A DNA stretch of 64,000 nt from Glandiceps talaboti (Eukaryota > Hemichordata > Enteropneusta > Spengelidae), in NCBI RefSeq assembly GCF_964340395.1, contig NC_135566.1, positions 6,548,501-6,612,500 on the forward strand, given 5' to 3'. Both the position numbers and the translations under genes were made by a program. This document shows, piece by piece, positions 58,701-64,000 of the stretch (its first letter is position 1; every line of letters begins with the position of its first letter). The notes below the pieces were generated by a model, which worked only from the letters and a program-made list of their open reading frames with translations, made no database searches and was not told the DNA's origin.

Positions 58701-61700
58701 ATCACAACTCAAACTTGCGAAGTTTCCAAACTATTAACAAACACAACATAATTCCATAATTCTGTCAAAAATTTACGTGGATTTTCACTAAGTTCTTTGA
58801 TTGTTTGTAAGTTCGCAATATATTTACTCACCATCTTGGTTTAGTTCCACACACCATCAGTACAGCAAGTGCGATTCTCTTGTGGAGATTCCATGTTTCT
58901 ATGGCAATAGCCATCAACAAACCTCCCATGAGCAAGGCACTGGTGTCTTTGAAGTAATTGACAGCTGTTTGACTTGCCGTCATTACACCGAGGAATGGGA
59001 AGAGAACCAAAGGTATAAGACTGGTGGCTGCCATGGGAATTGCTTCAAACACCCAATACAAAGTCATTACAATTAACACATATCCGCAATATGATTCCTG
59101 TTGAAATGAAAATATAATTAGTTTACTACTTTTGAATCTGTAATTAAAGATAGTTTAATTACCGTTTCCAATGTATATTGTGAATATCGTAGTTTCGAAT
59201 CAATGATGACGCATTTCATGTTTAGAAATTTCTGATAGTTTGCACCCGTTCTAAATCAATTCTAGGCTCGTGCAGAACAGAAAAGTGTGTTTTATATCTA
59301 CCTCACACAATTTCAACAGTATTCGGACTTAGTCTGTTTGAAGGGTTAAAACCAAAAGTCGGCTGCTTTATTAACAGAGGGCACTTTAACTTAAATCTTA
59401 ATAAGTTTCTAATGTTGTAGTGCATTGCAATACTAGATATGAATGGGAAAATAACTACATAACCAGTGAACACTAAACTTTCAGAGAAGTCTAGTGTTGT
59501 TTACTACCAAACCAGAGTGACTATAGAGTTTCAATTAGGCTGCACAATGTTACATCTCATACAGTGAGTTTTTTGCTCTAGAGTTACGCACAAAACAAAG
59601 TACAGGCATTGGAACATTACATTTTATCTCAGTTCTGTCTTTGAATCTTCCGCCAGTGATGTTGCTTTGTGTTTAAATGTATCATTTAATATGCCTGAGC
59701 GTTATCAGTGTCTACATTTTGTTTATCAAATTCGTAGCAAAAAACGTTGTGTGAGCACCGTGCGTCCTAATTGAAACTCTATAGTAACTCTGGTTTGTTG
59801 GTAGTAAGAAGTGTGTTTACAGAGAATGGTAGAAGGCCGGATTACAGTGCTTTGGAGTTGATGAAGATTGAAAGGAAGGTGTTTCTAAGATGTACATGTA
59901 GGCCGCATACAAGAGAAAGACGTCATGCCATACGTCTTAAATACACGTCACGTGGAACTCCCCAAGAATGTAACATAAGATGGACGTGCAGTCTCAGTTG
60001 TTATTGCAAATCAAAATGTATGAAATTTCATTATTCTAACTAACGATGAGTTCAGTAAATTCCTCATTTTTCCGTCAAAATAATGTGAATGTGTGTATTT
60101 TGGCCCCAAAACATAAAATTAGCCGAAACATTGTTGGCGTCAAATTAAATCAACGTAAAATTGTAGCTACAGGTGATAAAGATAGATTTATCAAACTAGG
60201 TGTGGTTATCGAAAATCAACACATAAATTAATATTGTCAGTAGCAATGTGGTACTGTAACACTTGTAATGTGTAGTAGTCAAAGTAGTTTATCCGCTAAA
60301 ATAAATTGAAGCAAAAGTATGAAAAATTGTCTTTCAGCTGAAATGTTTGAGATTATTTAATCACTTTCACAAGATATAACGATTCGTCGAAGGTATAACT
60401 GTAAACACAGATTGTGTTATATACTTGTCTGTGCTGTAAAGTAACGAAATAAAAAGAAATTTTGCCATTAACCTCGTGGAGATGTGTCGACTTTTGATCA
60501 ACTACACCATGAGATATATTAGTTAGACACTAAAGTCCTGAACACGATCTGTACTTGGTCTGTGCATGTACTGTGATTTTTTGTTATCAATGCACATATT
60601 TGTGCTTCCCTATGCCTTTGACCTTGTACCCCGCCCTGGCAATGTTTTAGGATTCTTGTGGTTGGCAAGTACGACGCTGTAACTTAGCAAAATACAAATA
60701 TGTAGTAAATGATTGGTTGGTAATGTATCAATTGACGTTTAAACGACGGAGATTGAGTTACCAGACATCGATTTCGTATATGTCCTCTTTGAAGCTGCAC
60801 AGGTTTTAAAATTTATACCATAAATATTTACTCATAAACTGACGAACAAATACTGTTTGCGTTACTTTCAATTTTCCTGGGTCTGCCTCTAGATCTAAAG
60901 TCAACTTCAGCAACTTTGGTTTTCATGATTATTTGCCCAAAAGGTAAACTATTGGCCTTACAATATACTGTACCTGTTTATCTATATTACTACATGTATA
61001 CAACCAATTTTAGCAAATATGATCCTGTAGGTCAAGTGCTTACAAGTAGATATATTACACCAAATGATAAAATTATGAGGAAATTCAATGGCTTGTCAGT
61101 CCGCCGTCTTAGGCACACTTCCTGTTTACCGTTGAAAAAGACATTTTCCATCGGATGATAGCACGGTGACATCATGTATTTTCACGTGTAATGCTAATGT
61201 ATATAATATGTCATCATATGCTAATTACAGTGTCCTCGGACCCCTTCATGTTCTGTGGAAATTTCCACCGGCATGTACAACGTGATTCAACATTATTAAT
61301 TTATTCGTTGAGATGTGTTCACTGTGGTTTGTGAAATCATGAATTTTGCATTCTACAAAAAAAAATGTTGGTTTGAATTATTCCATGTTTGAAAAAAAGT
61401 GCGTGTTGTAGATTATGTTCAGTAATCATGTAAGTCGTCAACTTTTGTTGCATGCCATGTTTTAGAATTTTCCATGTTCATATTAATTTACAAAAGTCGT
61501 AAAAATGTTGACCCATGCCACACCTTACGATTATTCGAGCAACATGACATGCAAAACATAATCAATGACTTTAGTCACTTTCTTTTACACCTTGTTCTTG
61601 CTCTAAACATAATAAATTTTTATCCACGTTGCCGAGACATTCGTAGACAAGATAATATCTGAACGCGGGATATTGAATTCGTTTGTAAATCTACTACAAT

Positions 61701-62001
61701 AGTGTGCGTAGTAAGCAAATATTATGTACAATTTCTCAGATTCGAATTTATCACATTTTCGGAAACTTCAACATGTGTAATTTCTGGCGATAGTAATTGG
61801 TTGGTTTGACAGAAAACATACAGAAACAAAATAAAGTGTATATATAAAAAAGTGAAGTAATCGTTTTGACATTCTTACCTGTGTTGGAATAACAATAATC
61901 ATTGGAAGGCATAGTAACGGTGTTAAAATGACCACAATAATGGTATAAAACGACCACAATTCGCACGTCACTTGCTTGCAACTCGACCCCATCATGCTCA
62001 T
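49217..62001 (-). CDS. SLC13-C: divergent SLC13-family cotransporter, complete 13-exon gene
   Basis: Exons, 5' to 3': 62001-61879, 59097-58832, 55742-55595, 55214-55021, 54596-54387, 53748-53626, 52602-52483, 51807-51706, 51313-51216, 50755-50637, 50429-50268, 49911-49774, 49399-49217. Total 1986 nt (661 aa), GT-AG, phases all join. The first in-frame ATG (62001) gives [10 protein letters not shown]; the ATGs at 61995 and 61992 have better context and are possible starts. An in-frame TAA lies upstream. Marks: [30 protein letters not shown], first SNT near 147-149, [14 protein letters not shown] (exon 5), [18 protein letters not shown] (exon 10), TSNTA near 539-543, [17 protein letters not shown] (exon 12). 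Exons 2, 8, 9, 10, 11 and 12 equal those of A and B in length; loop exons 3-7 and both ends differ. Substrate type is not certain: [13 protein letters not shown] departs from the [13 protein letters not shown] of A and B. Confidence 0.93.
49661..49740. repeat. (GTTT)n(TTG)n microsatellite in SLC13-C intron 12
   Basis: Tetra- then trinucleotide units lie just 3' of exon 12. Read on the minus strand, they add an artefactual poly-Gln tail to that exon. Confidence 0.95.
52753..53104. repeat. Pentanucleotide minisatellite, 350 bp, in SLC13-C intron 6
   Basis: Five-base units run in homogeneous blocks: TATGG, then TACGG, then TATGG again, TACGG again, GATAT and a long final GATAT block. The alternation of block types shows repeated internal duplication. 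Confidence 0.95.
54953..54987. repeat. Poly-C/poly-A junction
   Basis: About 13 C followed by about 21 A in intron 4 of SLC13-C; length here is unreliable in most assemblies. Confidence 0.9.
55898..55925. repeat. (TTTG)n microsatellite
   Basis: TTTG units lie in intron 2 of SLC13-C, followed by degenerate GCTTGCT sequence to about 55985. Confidence 0.85.
59501..59807. repeat. MITE-like element with about 40-bp terminal inverted repeats
   Basis: The left end 59501-59538 and the reverse complement of 59766-59807 share TTACTACCAA, AACCAGAGT, ACTATAGAGTTTCAATTAGG, with a short indel and one substitution. The element is about 307 bp, has no coding content, and lies in intron 1 of SLC13-C. Confidence 0.75.

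Positions 62002-64000
<1,999 letters not shown>

Noticed and set aside
59771-60043. Cys/Arg-rich 90-codon open frame
   Set aside because: It begins inside the right terminal repeat of the MITE-like element and matches no family.

Overview
This is eukaryotic, almost certainly metazoan, DNA. Coding sequence is split into short exons by canonical GT-AG introns. The background is AT-rich and full of microsatellites and foldback elements, and every recognisable protein is an animal family (SLC13, otopetrin, MFSD2, WSCD-type sulfotransferase). The large introns and the GTCTG-type simple repeats suggest a marine invertebrate; the phylum cannot be settled from the sequence.

The window is dominated by a cluster of SLC13 (sodium/di-tricarboxylate cotransporter) genes. 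Three complete 13-exon genes were reconstructed exon by exon, with phases that join throughout: SLC13-A (minus, 11704-23532, 627 codons), SLC13-B (plus, 30963-40360, 629 codons) and SLC13-C (minus, 49217-62001, 661 codons). A and B are close paralogues placed head to head like an inverted duplication. C is older and more divergent but has the same exon architecture. Three SLC13 fragments lie around them: a frameshifted copy of A's exons 11-12 at 8188-9368, an intact duplicate first exon of A at 24387-24521, and a broken orphan first exon at 41967-42102.

Other genes: the 3' part of a WSCD-like sulfotransferase (plus, 1664-2955) whose N-terminal exons lie outside the window or are missing; an MFSD2-like lysophospholipid-symporter relative (minus, 26062-29293) between A and B, which lacks the middle of the transporter and is probably a pseudogene; and an intronless 684-codon otopetrin-type proton channel gene (plus, 43178-45232) between B and C.

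Layout: 1-3 kb sulfotransferase; 3-8 kb no gene; 8-10.3 kb duplicated SLC13 3' segment; 10.5-11.6 kb GC-richer promoter-like patch and an AT-rich foldback; 11.7-24.5 kb SLC13-A; 26-29.3 kb MFSD2-like relic; 31-40.4 kb SLC13-B; 42 kb orphan exon; 43-45 kb otopetrin; 45-49 kb simple repeats and a foldback; 49-62 kb SLC13-C; 62-64 kb microsatellites.

All the intact genes encode membrane transporters or channels, so the locus is best read as a local expansion of sodium-coupled organic-anion transporters. I found no operon-like or defence system. The most unusual items are the MFSD2 relic with both sodium-site aspartates replaced, the duplicated first exon, the cysteine cluster in the A/B loop, and a run of small hairpins in an intron of SLC13-B.
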